Shown: piece by piece, positions 40,661-49,495 of the stretch
Position numbering within the stretch: the stretch's first letter is position 1
How the letters are laid out: the number at the start of each line of letters is the position of its first letter
Source: Pseudonocardia thermophila
GTDB lineage: Bacteria; Actinomycetota; Actinomycetes; Mycobacteriales; Pseudonocardiaceae
DNA length: 64,000 nt
Direction: 5' to 3'
Assembly (NCBI RefSeq): GCF_900142365.1
Contig: NZ_FRAP01000009.1
Coordinates: forward strand, 150,105-214,104
Notes under the pieces: model-generated
Seen by the model: only the letters and a program-made list of their open reading frames with translations
Database searches by the model: none
Told to the model about the DNA's origin: nothing
Program-made: the position numbers and the translations under genes

Positions 40661-41496
40661 CGACCGCCGCCGCTCCCACCACCTCCGTCGCCGAGCCACC
40701 CGTGCGGGCGGAGATCCCACCCGCCGCCCGCGCGGGGCTCCTGCTGCGCGTCTTCCGGATCACCCGTTCGTGGCTCGTGCTGGGCTCGGCGGTCGTCCTG
40801 TGGCAGGTCGTCGTGGAGGTGTTCGGGATCGCCCCGTACATCCTGCCGGCGCCGTCGGAGATGATCGCCTCGTTCGCCGACAACGCGGGCCTGTTCCTCG
40901 ACGGGCTGCTGATGACGACACTGATGTCGCTGGGCGGCTTCGGTGTCGCCCTGGTGGTCGGTGTGGCGCTGGCGGTGCTGATGGCCCGCAGTGCGCTGTT
41001 CGAGGAGCTGGTCTACCCCTTCCTCAACATCGTGCGGGTCATGCCGACGGTGGCGGTCGCCCCGCTGCTGATCATCTGGTTCGGCCGCAACGCGCTGCCG
41101 ATCATCATCTGCTCGTTCCTGATCGCGGTCTTCCCGATCCTCGTCGACGTCGCGCACGGCCTCACCTCCGTGGACGAGGACCTGGTGAGTGTGATGAAGC
41201 TGGCCAACGCCAGTGAGCTGTCGATCCTGCTGCACGTGCGCATCCCCAACGCCCTGCCGTACCTGTTCTCGTCGTTCCGCGTCGCGGCCCCCGGGGCGGT
41301 GGTCGGCGCGCTCCTGGGCGAGTTCATCGGCGCGCGCAGGGGGCTGGGTTACCTCATCACCGTCTACTCGGCCCAGTTGAACACCGCCGCGGTGTTCGTG
41401 CTGGCGCTGCTGTCGTGCCTGGTCGGCATCGTGTTCTTCAACGTCTGCGTCTGGCTCGAGCGCATCGTCGTCCCGTGGCGGACGGTCGTGCGCTGA
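40657..41496 (+). CDS. ABC importer permease, TauC/SsuC type
   Basis: 279 aa membrane protein with about six helices. It includes the EAA loop VDEDLVSVMKLANASELSILLHVRIPNALPYLFSSFRVAAPGAVVGALLGEFIGARRGLGYLI layout typical of the family, and IWFGRNALPIIICSFLIAVFPI before it. It pairs with the ATPase and the binding protein. Its end is inside a 15-bp tandem duplication (GTCGTGCGCTGAGAC twice, 41485-41514), so the stop codon is repeated just downstream. Confidence 0.92.
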   Translation: MTTAAAPTTSVAEPPVRAEIPPAARAGLLLRVFRITRSWLVLGSAVVLWQVVVEVFGIAPYILPAPSEMIASFADNAGLFLDGLLMTTLMSLGGFGVALVVGVALAVLMARSALFEELVYPFLNIVRVMPTVAVAPLLIIWFGRNALPIIICSFLIAVFPILVDVAHGLTSVDEDLVSVMKLANASELSILLHVRIPNALPYLFSSFRVAAPGAVVGALLGEFIGARRGLGYLITVYSAQLNTAAVFVLALLSCLVGIVFFNVCVWLERIVVPWRTVVR

Positions 41497-41584
41497 GACG
41501 TCGTGCGCTGAGACGATCGAGCGCTGCCCCCCGGCGCTCCTTCCCCGACGTACCCCGCTCCCCCACACCCGCCTGGAGACAACC

Positions 41585-42607
41585 ATGCCCCTCCGTGCCC
41601 GTCGTGCCTGGCTGACGGCTGCCGTCGGCGTCGTCACGGCCCTGCTGGCCACCGCGTGCGGTGGCTCGTCGAGCTCCGCGGACGTGCCCGCGGGCGGTCC
41701 GACCCCGCTGAAGATGGCGTTCGAGTGGACCTGCTCGGGCGACTGGTCGGTGGTGTACTCCGGCCTCGAGCAGAAGATCTTCGAGAAGCACGGCCTGGCC
41801 CTGACCTACGACCGCGGGCAGGGCGGCTCGGACACCGTCCCGATGGTCGCCGCGGGCGAGTTCGACGTGGGTCTGCTCGGCGCCGCCCCGACGATCATCG
41901 GTGCGGGCCAGGGCCTGCCCATCACGATCGTGGGTGCCGCCGCCACCTCGGGCCCGGTCACGATCCTCGCCTCGCCGGACATCAAGCAGCCCGCCGATCT
42001 GGAGGGCCGGTCGCTGGCGGTGCAGACCGATCAGTTCGAGGGCGCCATGTGGGAGGCCTACGTCAAGGCCACCGGCATCGACGGCAGCAAGGTCGAGGTG
42101 ATCCCGGCCGACGACGCGACCACCGCCGAGTTCCTCGCCGGCAAGATCGACGCGCTCGTGGTGTTCTACCCGACCGCGTCCACGCAGGCGGTGCTCGCGG
42201 CCCGACCCGACCTGACGATCCTGCCCATGCAGGACCACGTGCCCGCGTACGGCCACCTGATGGTGGCGAACAACCGCTACCTCGCCGAGCACCCCGACGC
42301 GGTCCGCGGGTTCGTGACGGCGTGGTCGGAGTCGGCCAAGTGGGTCGTCGACCACTGGGACCAGGCGTACCAGCTGCTGGTGAGCAAGTGTCCCGAGGTC
42401 GATCCCGCCGCGCTGAAGTTCAGCATGGAGGCCTACTTCGACGGCTACACCGGCGGGTACGCGAAGGAGCACGGCATCGGCACGTTCGAGATCGCCGGCA
42501 TCGAGAAGACGCAGGAGGTCCTGGAGAGCGCCGGGTTGGCCAAGGACCGCCCGACGGCGGAGTTCGTGTCGCTGGACTACCTGCCCAGCCAGCCGATCAT
42601 GCCGTGA
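41585..42607 (+). CDS. NMT1/THI5-like substrate-binding lipoprotein
   Basis: 340 aa. Signal peptide with lipobox LATAC near residues 22-26. Mature domain: LKMAFEWTCSGDWSVVYSGLEQKIFEKHGLALTYDRGQGGSDTVPMVAAGEFDVGLLGAAPTIIG follows the NMT1/THI5 binding-protein plan, which includes ligands such as hydroxymethylpyrimidine precursors, riboflavin and sulfonates. The ligand cannot be read; the co-encoded molybdenum hydroxylase and aminohydrolase suggest a nitrogen heterocycle. ATG 41585 starts 88 bp after the permease; it overlaps the next gene. Confidence 0.9.
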   Translation: MPLRARRAWLTAAVGVVTALLATACGGSSSSADVPAGGPTPLKMAFEWTCSGDWSVVYSGLEQKIFEKHGLALTYDRGQGGSDTVPMVAAGEFDVGLLGAAPTIIGAGQGLPITIVGAAATSGPVTILASPDIKQPADLEGRSLAVQTDQFEGAMWEAYVKATGIDGSKVEVIPADDATTAEFLAGKIDALVVFYPTASTQAVLAARPDLTILPMQDHVPAYGHLMVANNRYLAEHPDAVRGFVTAWSESAKWVVDHWDQAYQLLVSKCPEVDPAALKFSMEAYFDGYTGGYAKEHGIGTFEIAGIEKTQEVLESAGLAKDRPTAEFVSLDYLPSQPIMP

Positions 42608-44772
42608 GGCCCGCCGGTCCGCGATCGAGCACCGTGCCCGTCCCCGTCGGGCGGCGCGGCGTCCGCCCGCGGGACGAGGCCAAGCTGCGGGGCGAGCACC
42701 GGTTCGCGGCCATGCTGCACGCCCCGGGTGAGCTGCACGCGGCCACCGTGCGGTCGCCGGTGGCGCGTGCGGTGATCCGGCGGGTGGACACCGCCGCGGC
42801 GCTGACGGTCCCCGGTGCGGTCACGGCGCTGACCGGGGCCGACGTCCCGGGTCGGCGGCTCGGTTCGAAGGTGGTGGACCAGCCGGTCTTGGCCGACCGC
42901 GAGGTCCGGCACGCCGGCGAGCCCGTGGCGGTGGTCGTCGCGACGTCGCCGCGGGCGGCGCGCGCCATGGCGGCCGCCGTCTCCCTGGATCTCGACGTGC
43001 TGCCGCCGCTGATCGATCCGCGCCGGGCGCTGGGCCCCGGCGCGCCGCCGATCGGCCCCGCCGGCAACCTCGTGGCCACTGCCCGCACGTGCCGCGGTGA
43101 CGCGCGCGGCCGGCGGGTGGTGCGCCGCACCTGGCGCACCGGCCGGCAGGACGCCGCGTTCCTCGCTCCCGAGGCGGGGCTGGCGGTGCCGGACCCGGAC
43201 GGCAGCGTGCACCTGTGGGTGGCCACCCAGGACCTGCACGCCGACCACCAGCAGGTGTGCCGCGCCCTCGGGCTGTCGGCCGACGAGCTGGTGCTGCACC
43301 ACAGCGGGATCGGCGGGGCGTTCGGCGGGCGGGAGGACATCACGGTCCAGGCGCACCTGGTGCTCGCCGCCCTGCGGACCGGCCGGCCGGTGCGGATGGT
43401 CTACGGCCGCGCCGAGTCGCTGATCGCGCACCCCAGTCGCCATCCGATGCTGGCGGAGGTGGAGCTGACCTACGACGACGACGGCCGGTTCGTCTCGCTG
43501 CGCACCCGCACCCTGCTCGACGGCGGTGCCTACGCGCACACGTCGGCACCGGTCACCGGCATCGTGCACGACTTCAGCGCGGGCATGTACCGGTTCGCCG
43601 CGGTCGACCTGGAGACGACCGCCGTCTACACCAACAACCCGCCGGCCGGTGCGATGCGCGGGTTCGGCGCGACGCAGGCGTGCTTCCTGATCGAGTCGAC
43701 GGTCGATGCCGTGGCCGCCGAGCTGGACGTCGATCCGGTGGAGCTGCGGCGGCGGAACCTCCTGGAGCCGGGCGAGCCGCTGGCCACCACCGGGCAGCCG
43801 CTCACCGGGTGCGCCGATCCGCGCGCCGTGCTCGACGCAGCGCTCGCCGTTGCCGAGCCGGCCGGACCCCCGGCGTACGCGGCGCGCCGCGGCACGGGTG
43901 TGGCGCTGGGGATCAAGAGCGCGGGCCTCGGGCACGGCCGGCCCGATCCGGCCACCGCCGAGGTCCGGCTCACCCCGGACGGCGTCGAGGTGGTCTCCGC
44001 GGCGGCCGACGCCGGCCAGGGCGTCGAGGAGGTGCTGCGCCGGGTGGTCGGTCATCACCTACCCGGCGTGCCCGTGGCCGTGCGGGCCGCGGACACCCGG
44101 TTCCCCACGGCGGGCGGCAGCAAGGCGAGCCGGCAGACGATGGCGAGCGGCGGCGCGGCCGCCCGGGCCGCCGAGCGCCTCGCCGGACGGCTCCGGGACC
44201 GCGCCCGCGTCCTGGGCCGGCCGGTTCCGGACCGGTGGACGCCGGCCGATCTCACCGCGTTGCTCGGCAGCGACGCCGTGTGGTGCGAGCGCGTGACCCT
44301 CGACGAACCGCGGACCGGGCCGGACCGGCCGCACAAGGCGTTCCAGGTGATCGCGCACCGTGCCGTGGTGGACGTCGACGAGCTGACCGGGGAGTGCGTG
44401 GTCGTGCAGCTGGTGTGCGCGCAGGACTGCGGACGCGCCGTCGACCCGGTCGGGGCCGAGGGCCAGCTGGTGGGCGGGACGGTGCAGGGCGCTGGGTTCG
44501 CCCTGTGGGAGGAGCGCGCTGTGGATGCTGCGGGGCGCCAGCTCACCACCGGCTTCGGCGATTACCTGCTGGCCGGCGCCACCGACGTGCCCGAGGTCGT
44601 GCCGGTGATCGTCGAGCATCCGCATCCCGAGCTGGCGTTCGGCGCGAAGGGGATCGGCGAGGGCCCCGCGGTCTCCTCGCCGGCCGCTGTCGCGGCAGCG
44701 GTGCGGGCGGCCTCGGGCGACCCGGTCCCGGCGATCCCACTGCGGCGCGCGACGCCGCGGGTGCCCGCATGA
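42604..44772 (+). CDS. Molybdenum hydroxylase large subunit (xanthine dehydrogenase/CoxL family)
   Basis: 722 aa catalytic subunit binding the molybdopterin cofactor. Order of motifs: DEAKLRGEHRFAAMLHAPGELHAATVRSPVA (N-terminal domain), DQPVLADREVRHAGEPVAVVVA, IGGAFGGREDITVQ near 240, PPAGAMRGFGATQACFLIES near 350, and near the end AFGAKGIGEGP with the catalytic Glu (near 687). It lacks the AYRGAGR/VAYRCSFR loop of CO dehydrogenases. Such enzymes hydroxylate carbon next to nitrogen in purines, pyrimidines, nicotinate or quinolines. GTG 42604 overlaps the binding-protein stop. It is somewhat shorter than average, with no gaps in motifs. Confidence 0.9.
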   Translation: MRPAGPRSSTVPVPVGRRGVRPRDEAKLRGEHRFAAMLHAPGELHAATVRSPVARAVIRRVDTAAALTVPGAVTALTGADVPGRRLGSKVVDQPVLADREVRHAGEPVAVVVATSPRAARAMAAAVSLDLDVLPPLIDPRRALGPGAPPIGPAGNLVATARTCRGDARGRRVVRRTWRTGRQDAAFLAPEAGLAVPDPDGSVHLWVATQDLHADHQQVCRALGLSADELVLHHSGIGGAFGGREDITVQAHLVLAALRTGRPVRMVYGRAESLIAHPSRHPMLAEVELTYDDDGRFVSLRTRTLLDGGAYAHTSAPVTGIVHDFSAGMYRFAAVDLETTAVYTNNPPAGAMRGFGATQACFLIESTVDAVAAELDVDPVELRRRNLLEPGEPLATTGQPLTGCADPRAVLDAALAVAEPAGPPAYAARRGTGVALGIKSAGLGHGRPDPATAEVRLTPDGVEVVSAAADAGQGVEEVLRRVVGHHLPGVPVAVRAADTRFPTAGGSKASRQTMASGGAAARAAERLAGRLRDRARVLGRPVPDRWTPADLTALLGSDAVWCERVTLDEPRTGPDRPHKAFQVIAHRAVVDVDELTGECVVVQLVCAQDCGRAVDPVGAEGQLVGGTVQGAGFALWEERAVDAAGRQLTTGFGDYLLAGATDVPEVVPVIVEHPHPELAFGAKGIGEGPAVSSPAAVAAAVRAASGDPVPAIPLRRATPRVPA

Positions 44773-45530
44773 CCCGGCACGTCTTCCCGGCCACCTGGGA
44801 GCAGGCCGGGCACGCGGCCCTCGACGGCGACGCGGTCGTCGTCGGCGGCGCGACGAGTGTCCAGCCGTGGCTGACCAGTACCGGGGCGCAGCCGTCGGTG
44901 CTGGTGCACCTGCGGGACGTAGCGGGTGCCCGGTCCGTCGACGGAATGGCCGGGAGGCTGCGGATCGGGGCGATGGTCCCGGTCGCGGACCCGGCGCTGC
45001 GCCCGGTGTTCGGGGGGACCGAGCCGGTGTGGTTCGCCACACCCGCCGTGCGGCGGCGGGCGACCGTGGTGGGCAACGCGGTCTCGCCGTTCGGGCCGCG
45101 AGAGGTCGTGCCGGTGCTGGCGGCCTGCGGTGCGCGGCTCGTCGTGCTGGCCGAGGGCGGCACCCGCTCGATCGACGTGACCGCGGTACCGCCGAACGGG
45201 CTCGAGCCCGGCGCGGTGGCGTGCGCGGCCGAGCTGGCGGTGCCCGAGCGGATCGCGTTCCGCCGGGTGGCCCTGCGGCCGCGGCTGAGCCGCACGGAGA
45301 TCGGGGTGGCGGCGGCGCTCGGCGACGGGTGCGGTGCGGCGATCTCCGTCGGCGTCGGCGGGCCCACCCTCGTGGTCGAGGGCGCCGCGGAGTTCCTGCG
45401 CGACCCCGCGGGCTCGCCCGGCTTCGCGGCCGCCTGCTGTTCGGCTGCGCCTGATCCCGTACGGCAGCTCGTCGGTGGCCTGGCCGTGCGCGTCCACCGC
45501 GCCCTGCACGAACCCGGAGGACGGTCGTGA
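44769..45530 (+). CDS. Molybdenum hydroxylase FAD-binding medium subunit
   Basis: 253 aa, shorter than the usual 280-300. FAD-binding motif VVVGGATSVQPWL near residue 23 (variant of AGGTDLLP), then RRATVVGNAVSPFGPREVVPVLAACGARLVVL (variant of TIGGNxxxAxPxxD), and the CO-dehydrogenase-type C-terminal domain with FRRVALRPRLSRTEIGVAAAL. Carries electrons from the Fe-S subunit to the final acceptor. The FAD loops deviate from consensus (VVGNAVSPFGPRE), so flavin binding might be altered. ATG 44769 overlaps the large-subunit stop. Confidence 0.85.
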   Translation: MTRHVFPATWEQAGHAALDGDAVVVGGATSVQPWLTSTGAQPSVLVHLRDVAGARSVDGMAGRLRIGAMVPVADPALRPVFGGTEPVWFATPAVRRRATVVGNAVSPFGPREVVPVLAACGARLVVLAEGGTRSIDVTAVPPNGLEPGAVACAAELAVPERIAFRRVALRPRLSRTEIGVAAALGDGCGAAISVGVGGPTLVVEGAAEFLRDPAGSPGFAAACCSAAPDPVRQLVGGLAVRVHRALHEPGGRS

Positions 45531-46024
45531 CCGCACCGGACGTGCGCGCCGCGACCTGCACGGTGGACGGCCGCCCGATCACCCTGCCGCAGACCGGCAC
45601 CGAGAGCCTCTGGGACGTCCTGGAGGACCACGGCGTCGCGCTGCCCCTGGGGTGCGCGAGCGGGCACTGCGGCTCGTGCACCGTCCTGCTCGACGGCGTA
45701 CCGGTGCCGTCCTGCCTCGTCCCGCACGCCGAAGCGCGCGGCCGCAGCGTCGCCACCGTCGCCACGGCCGCCGACGACGCGCTCGTCGCCGCGATGGCCG
45801 AGCACGGCGCGGTCCAGTGCGGGTTCTGCTCACCCGGCATCGTCGTGACCCTCTCCTGGCTGCTGCGGACCACAGCAGCCGTCGGGCAGCCCATCACCGC
45901 GGACGACGTCCGCAACGCCCTCACCGGCCACCTGTGCCGGTGCACCGGATACACGGCCGTCGTGCAAGCGGCCGTCTCGGCAGCCTCGAAGATCTCAGCA
46001 GCGTCGAAGGCGGCGGATCGGTGA
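45527..46024 (+). CDS. Molybdenum hydroxylase [2Fe-2S] small subunit
   Basis: 165 aa. Plant-type ferredoxin cluster: CASGHCGSC near residues 44-52 with a further Cys in PSCLVPH near 63. Second, helical cluster: QCGFCSPG near 97 and LCRCTGY near 135. All eight Cys are present. Transfers electrons from the molybdenum centre to FAD. The C-terminus has a short AASKISAASKAADR tail. GTG 45527 overlaps the FAD-subunit stop and the stop overlaps the amidohydrolase start. Confidence 0.92.
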   Translation: MTAPDVRAATCTVDGRPITLPQTGTESLWDVLEDHGVALPLGCASGHCGSCTVLLDGVPVPSCLVPHAEARGRSVATVATAADDALVAAMAEHGAVQCGFCSPGIVVTLSWLLRTTAAVGQPITADDVRNALTGHLCRCTGYTAVVQAAVSAASKISAASKAADR

Positions 46025-47463
46025 CGCTGATCGCGATCACGGGTGGGCGGGTGCTCACCATGGACGAGCAACGGCGGATCCTCGACCGGGGGACCGTGCT
46101 CGTCGAGGACGACCGGATCGCCGCGGTCGGCCCGGACCGCGAGATCGACGTTCCGGCCGGGGCCGAGGTCCTCGACGCGCGCGGCCGGATCGTCATGCCG
46201 GGGCTGGTCAACGCCCACACCCACGGCACCCAGTCGCTGCTGCGGGCGGGCGGCAACCAGGACCGGGACCTGCTCGACTGGATGTTCAACGACCTGTACC
46301 CGGGCCTGGCCGCGTACACGCTGTCGGACGTGCGGGTCGGGCTCGAGCTGTTCTGCCTCGAGGCGCTCCGGGCCGGGATCACCACCGTCGTGCTGAACGA
46401 CCACGTGCACCCGTTCGACCCGCTCCCCGCTGTCGACACGGCCGTGGAGGTGCTCGGGCGCACCGGCATCCGAGCCGTCTACGCGCGGATGTTCACCGAT
46501 GCCGTCCGGCCGGCCTCCCCAGGCTTCCTCGACAGCGTGCGGGCCCGCGAACCGGACGTCCGCCCGGCGAGCGTCCTGCGGGACACGGACGCGATCCTGG
46601 CGGATCTCGACGCGATCTACCGTGAGCACGACAACAGCTACGGCGGCCGAGTGCGCGTGTGCGCGTCGCCTTCGACGGCCAGCACGACGTCGCTGCGGGC
46701 GCTGGCGTTCGCCCGTGACCGCGCCCGGGCGCACGGCGGTATCTGGGCGCTGCACCTGTCCGAGACCCCGGGCGACCGCCCGGTCGGCGAGATGAGCGCG
46801 GTCCGGTACCTGGACTCGCACCGGCTGCTGGACTCCCGCCTGCTGCTCGGGCACTGCGTGCACGTCGACGCCGCCGACATCCGGATGATCCGGCGGGCGG
46901 GTGCGTCGATCTCCACCCAGCCGGTCAGCAACGGGGTGCTCGGCTCGGGGATCGCGCCGGTCCCGGCGTTCCTCCAGGCGGGCGTCACCGTCGGCATCGG
47001 CACCGATGACGCGAACTGCAACGACGCCTGCGACGTACTGGCCGACCTCAAGACGCTGGGGGTGCTCCAGCGCGGGACCCACCACGATCCCGGTGCGGTC
47101 ACAGCCGAGGAGCTGATCGAGATCGCGACGATCGGCGGAGCGCACGCGGTCGGCATGGGTGGCGACATCGGCCGGCTGGCCCCGGGGTTCAAGGCGGACG
47201 TCGTCCTGCTCGACGCCCGGCAGCCGCACCTCACGCCGGCGTCGTCGCTGCCGGCCGTGCTGGTCTGGCAGGCGTCCGGGCGGGACGTGCGCACGGTGAT
47301 CGTCGACGGCCGGGTGGTCGTGCGCGACGGCGTGGTCGACTGGCTGGACGCGGAAGCGGAAGCGGATCTGCTGGCCTCGGCGACCGAACGCGCGGCCGCG
47401 ATCGCCGTGCGCGCCGGGATCGCCACGACGCGACCGTGGGAGAGCAGGGCGTTCCGGCCCTAG
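46021..47463 (+). CDS. Amidohydrolase/aminohydrolase of the ATZ/TRZ-chlorohydrolase type
   Basis: 480 aa TIM-barrel metal-dependent hydrolase. Ligands expected from the family: VNAHTHG (HxH near residue 66), HLSETPGD (His near 244), LGHCVH (His near 278) and GTDDANCND (Asp near 329). Outer beta domain: ITGGRVLTMDEQRRILDRGTVLVEDDRIAAVG at the start and the C-terminal ADVVLLDARQPHLTP, then DVRTVIVDGRVVVRDG. Relatives deaminate or dechlorinate heteroaromatic rings (guanine, 8-oxoguanine, triazines, 5-methylcytosine). GTG 46021 overlaps the Fe-S subunit stop. Co-occurrence suggests ring hydroxylation followed by deamination. Confidence 0.88.
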   Translation: MTLIAITGGRVLTMDEQRRILDRGTVLVEDDRIAAVGPDREIDVPAGAEVLDARGRIVMPGLVNAHTHGTQSLLRAGGNQDRDLLDWMFNDLYPGLAAYTLSDVRVGLELFCLEALRAGITTVVLNDHVHPFDPLPAVDTAVEVLGRTGIRAVYARMFTDAVRPASPGFLDSVRAREPDVRPASVLRDTDAILADLDAIYREHDNSYGGRVRVCASPSTASTTSLRALAFARDRARAHGGIWALHLSETPGDRPVGEMSAVRYLDSHRLLDSRLLLGHCVHVDAADIRMIRRAGASISTQPVSNGVLGSGIAPVPAFLQAGVTVGIGTDDANCNDACDVLADLKTLGVLQRGTHHDPGAVTAEELIEIATIGGAHAVGMGGDIGRLAPGFKADVVLLDARQPHLTPASSLPAVLVWQASGRDVRTVIVDGRVVVRDGVVDWLDAEAEADLLASATERAAAIAVRAGIATTRPWESRAFRP

Positions 47464-47467
47464 GGTC

Positions 47468-48277
47468 GTGCGGGTGAGCGAACGCCTGACGTACGGCTCC
47501 TACCTGCACCTGGACGAGCTGCTGTCCGCGCAGCACCCGCTGAGCTCGCCGCCGCAGCACGACGAGCTGCTGTTCATCGTACAGCACCAGACCACCGAGC
47601 TGTGGATGAAGCTGGTGCTGCACGAGCTGCACGCGGTGCTCGACCGGATCGCGGCCGACGAGCTCCGACCGGCGCTGAAGGGGCTGGCGCGGGTCAAGCA
47701 CATCCAGGACGTGCTCACCGACCAGTGGGCGGTGCTGGCCACGCTCACCCCCACCGAGTACGCGCAGTTCCGCGGGTTCCTCGGGGCGTCGTCGGGGTTC
47801 CAGTCCGACCAGTACCGCGCGGTCGAGTTCCTGCTCGGGCACAAGGACGCAGCGATGCTGCGGGTGCTGGAGGGGGACGACCGGGCGACCGCGCTGCTCA
47901 CCGACGCGCTGCGGCGGCCGAGCCTGTACGACGAGTTCCTGCGCCACCTCGCCCGCGCCGGGCACCCGGTGCCGCAGTCGGTGCTCGAGCGCGACGTCAC
48001 CATCGCGCACGAGTTCACCGAGGAGTTGGTCCCGGTGTTCCGCACGATCTACGAGCACCCCGAGCAGCACTGGTCGGCGTACGAGACGTGTGAGGAGCTC
48101 GTCGACCTCGAGGACAACTTCCAGCTGTGGCGGTTCCGGCACATGAAGACCGTCGAGCGGACCATCGGGTTCAAGCGGGGCACCGGTGGCACGGCGGGCG
48201 TGGCGTTCCTGCGGCGAGCGCTGGAGCACTCGTTCTTCCCCGAGCTGTACGCGGTGCGGACGGAGATCGGCCGGTGA
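47468..48277 (+). CDS. kynA: Tryptophan 2,3-dioxygenase
   Basis: Heme enzyme opening the indole ring of tryptophan to N-formylkynurenine; 269 aa. Signatures: LTYGSYLHLDELLSAQHPLS, then QHDELLFIVQHQTTELWMKL with the active-site His at residue 40, SGFQSDQYRAVEFLLG, and FRHMKTVERTIGFKRGTGGTAGVAFL with the heme-ligand His near 224. GTG 47468 follows the amidohydrolase stop by 4 bp; GTG 47474 is an alternative. Overlaps kynU. No kynurenine formamidase gene is seen in the window. Confidence 0.95.
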   Translation: MRVSERLTYGSYLHLDELLSAQHPLSSPPQHDELLFIVQHQTTELWMKLVLHELHAVLDRIAADELRPALKGLARVKHIQDVLTDQWAVLATLTPTEYAQFRGFLGASSGFQSDQYRAVEFLLGHKDAAMLRVLEGDDRATALLTDALRRPSLYDEFLRHLARAGHPVPQSVLERDVTIAHEFTEELVPVFRTIYEHPEQHWSAYETCEELVDLEDNFQLWRFRHMKTVERTIGFKRGTGGTAGVAFLRRALEHSFFPELYAVRTEIGR

Positions 48278-49491
48278 GCGGTCGCGCCGCCGAGCTGGAC
48301 GCCGCCGACCCGCTGGCGGGCTTCCCCGGCCGGTTCCTGCCCTCGCCCGACGTCGTTGCGTACCTGGACGGGAACTCGCTGGGCCGCCCGCCCGCGGCCG
48401 CCGCCCAGCGGCTGGCCGACTTCGTGCGCGACGAGTGGGCCGGCGCGCTGATCCGCGGCTGGACCGGGGACGGGCCATGGACCTCGCCCGAGGGCCCGTG
48501 GATGGAGTGGCCGGAACGGATCGGCGACCGGATCGCCGAGGTGGCGCTCGGCGCCGCGCCCGGGACGACCGTCCTGGCGGACTCCACGACCGTACTGCTG
48601 TACAAGCTCGCGCGGGCCGCCGTCGACGCGGCGCCGCCAGGCCGCACCGAGGTCATCGCCTGCACCGACGACTTCCCCACCGATCGCTACGTCGTGGAGG
48701 GCATCGCGGCCGAGCGCGGCGCCGCGGTGGTCTGGGCGGCGGACGTCGACGAGGCCGCGGCGCTGGCCGGGCCGCGGACCGCGCTGGTGGTGGCCAGCCA
48801 CGTCAACTTCCGCACGGCGGAGCTGGCCGACGGCGCGGCCGTCACCGCGGCCGTGCAGGCCGCGGGGGCGCGGATGCTGTGGGACCTGTCGCACTCGGCC
48901 GGGGCGGTGCCGCTGGACCTGGCCGGCTGGGGTGCCGACCTGGCCGTCGGGTGCACCTACAAGTTCCTGTGCGGCGGCCCTGGGTCGCCCGCGTACGCGT
49001 ACGTGCGGCCGGACCTGCACGACGTGCTGCGCCAGCCGGTGCAAGGCTGGATGGGCCGGGCCGATCCGTTCGAGATGGGGCCGGGGTACCGGCCGGCGCC
49101 GGGGATCCGGCACGTCGTCAGCGGCACGCCACCGATCCTCGGCGCAGTGCCGCTCGTGGTGGGGCTGGACCTGCTCGCGGAGGCCGGCACCGCGGCGGTG
49201 CGGGCGAAGTCGGTGGCGCTCACCGAGTTCGCGGTCGAGCTGTACGACGAGTGGCTCGCCCCGCTCGGCGTCGAGCTGGTCTCGCCGCGGGATCCGGCTC
49301 GCCGCGGCGGCCACGTCACGATCACGCGGCCGGGCTTCCGGGCCGTCTGCGACGCCCTGTGGGCGCGCGGGGTGCTGCCGGACTACCGGGAACCGGACGG
49401 GATCCGGCTCGGGCTCGCCCCGCTGTCGACGACGTTCGCGGAGGTGGAGCGGGGGCTGGCGGAGCTGCGGGACCTGCTGGCGCGAGGATGA
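48274..49491 (+). CDS. kynU: Kynureninase
   Basis: PLP enzyme cleaving kynurenine to anthranilate and alanine; 405 aa. Signatures: VAYLDGNSLGRPP, DSTTVLLYKLARAAVDA, SHVNFRTAELADGAAVT, LWDLSHSAGAVPLDL (Asp to the PLP ring nitrogen) and CTYKFLCGGPGSPAY with the PLP Lys near 230, then QGWMGRADPFEM and RGGHVTITR. GTG 48274 overlaps the kynA stop (GTGA). Ends 4 bp before the next gene. Confidence 0.95.
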   Translation: MSGRAAELDAADPLAGFPGRFLPSPDVVAYLDGNSLGRPPAAAAQRLADFVRDEWAGALIRGWTGDGPWTSPEGPWMEWPERIGDRIAEVALGAAPGTTVLADSTTVLLYKLARAAVDAAPPGRTEVIACTDDFPTDRYVVEGIAAERGAAVVWAADVDEAAALAGPRTALVVASHVNFRTAELADGAAVTAAVQAAGARMLWDLSHSAGAVPLDLAGWGADLAVGCTYKFLCGGPGSPAYAYVRPDLHDVLRQPVQGWMGRADPFEMGPGYRPAPGIRHVVSGTPPILGAVPLVVGLDLLAEAGTAAVRAKSVALTEFAVELYDEWLAPLGVELVSPRDPARRGGHVTITRPGFRAVCDALWARGVLPDYREPDGIRLGLAPLSTTFAEVERGLAELRDLLARG

Positions 49492-49495
49492 CCGG

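Noticed and set aside
40018..41496. Start of the permease upstream inside the ATPase gene
   Set aside because: The upstream part is a shadow frame of the ATPase; ATG 40657 overlaps the ATPase stop and begins the permease sequence.
42604..46024. Carbon monoxide dehydrogenase (CoxMSL)
   Set aside because: The large subunit lacks the CODH active-site loop with the selanyl-cysteine context, and an aminohydrolase rather than cox accessory genes follows.
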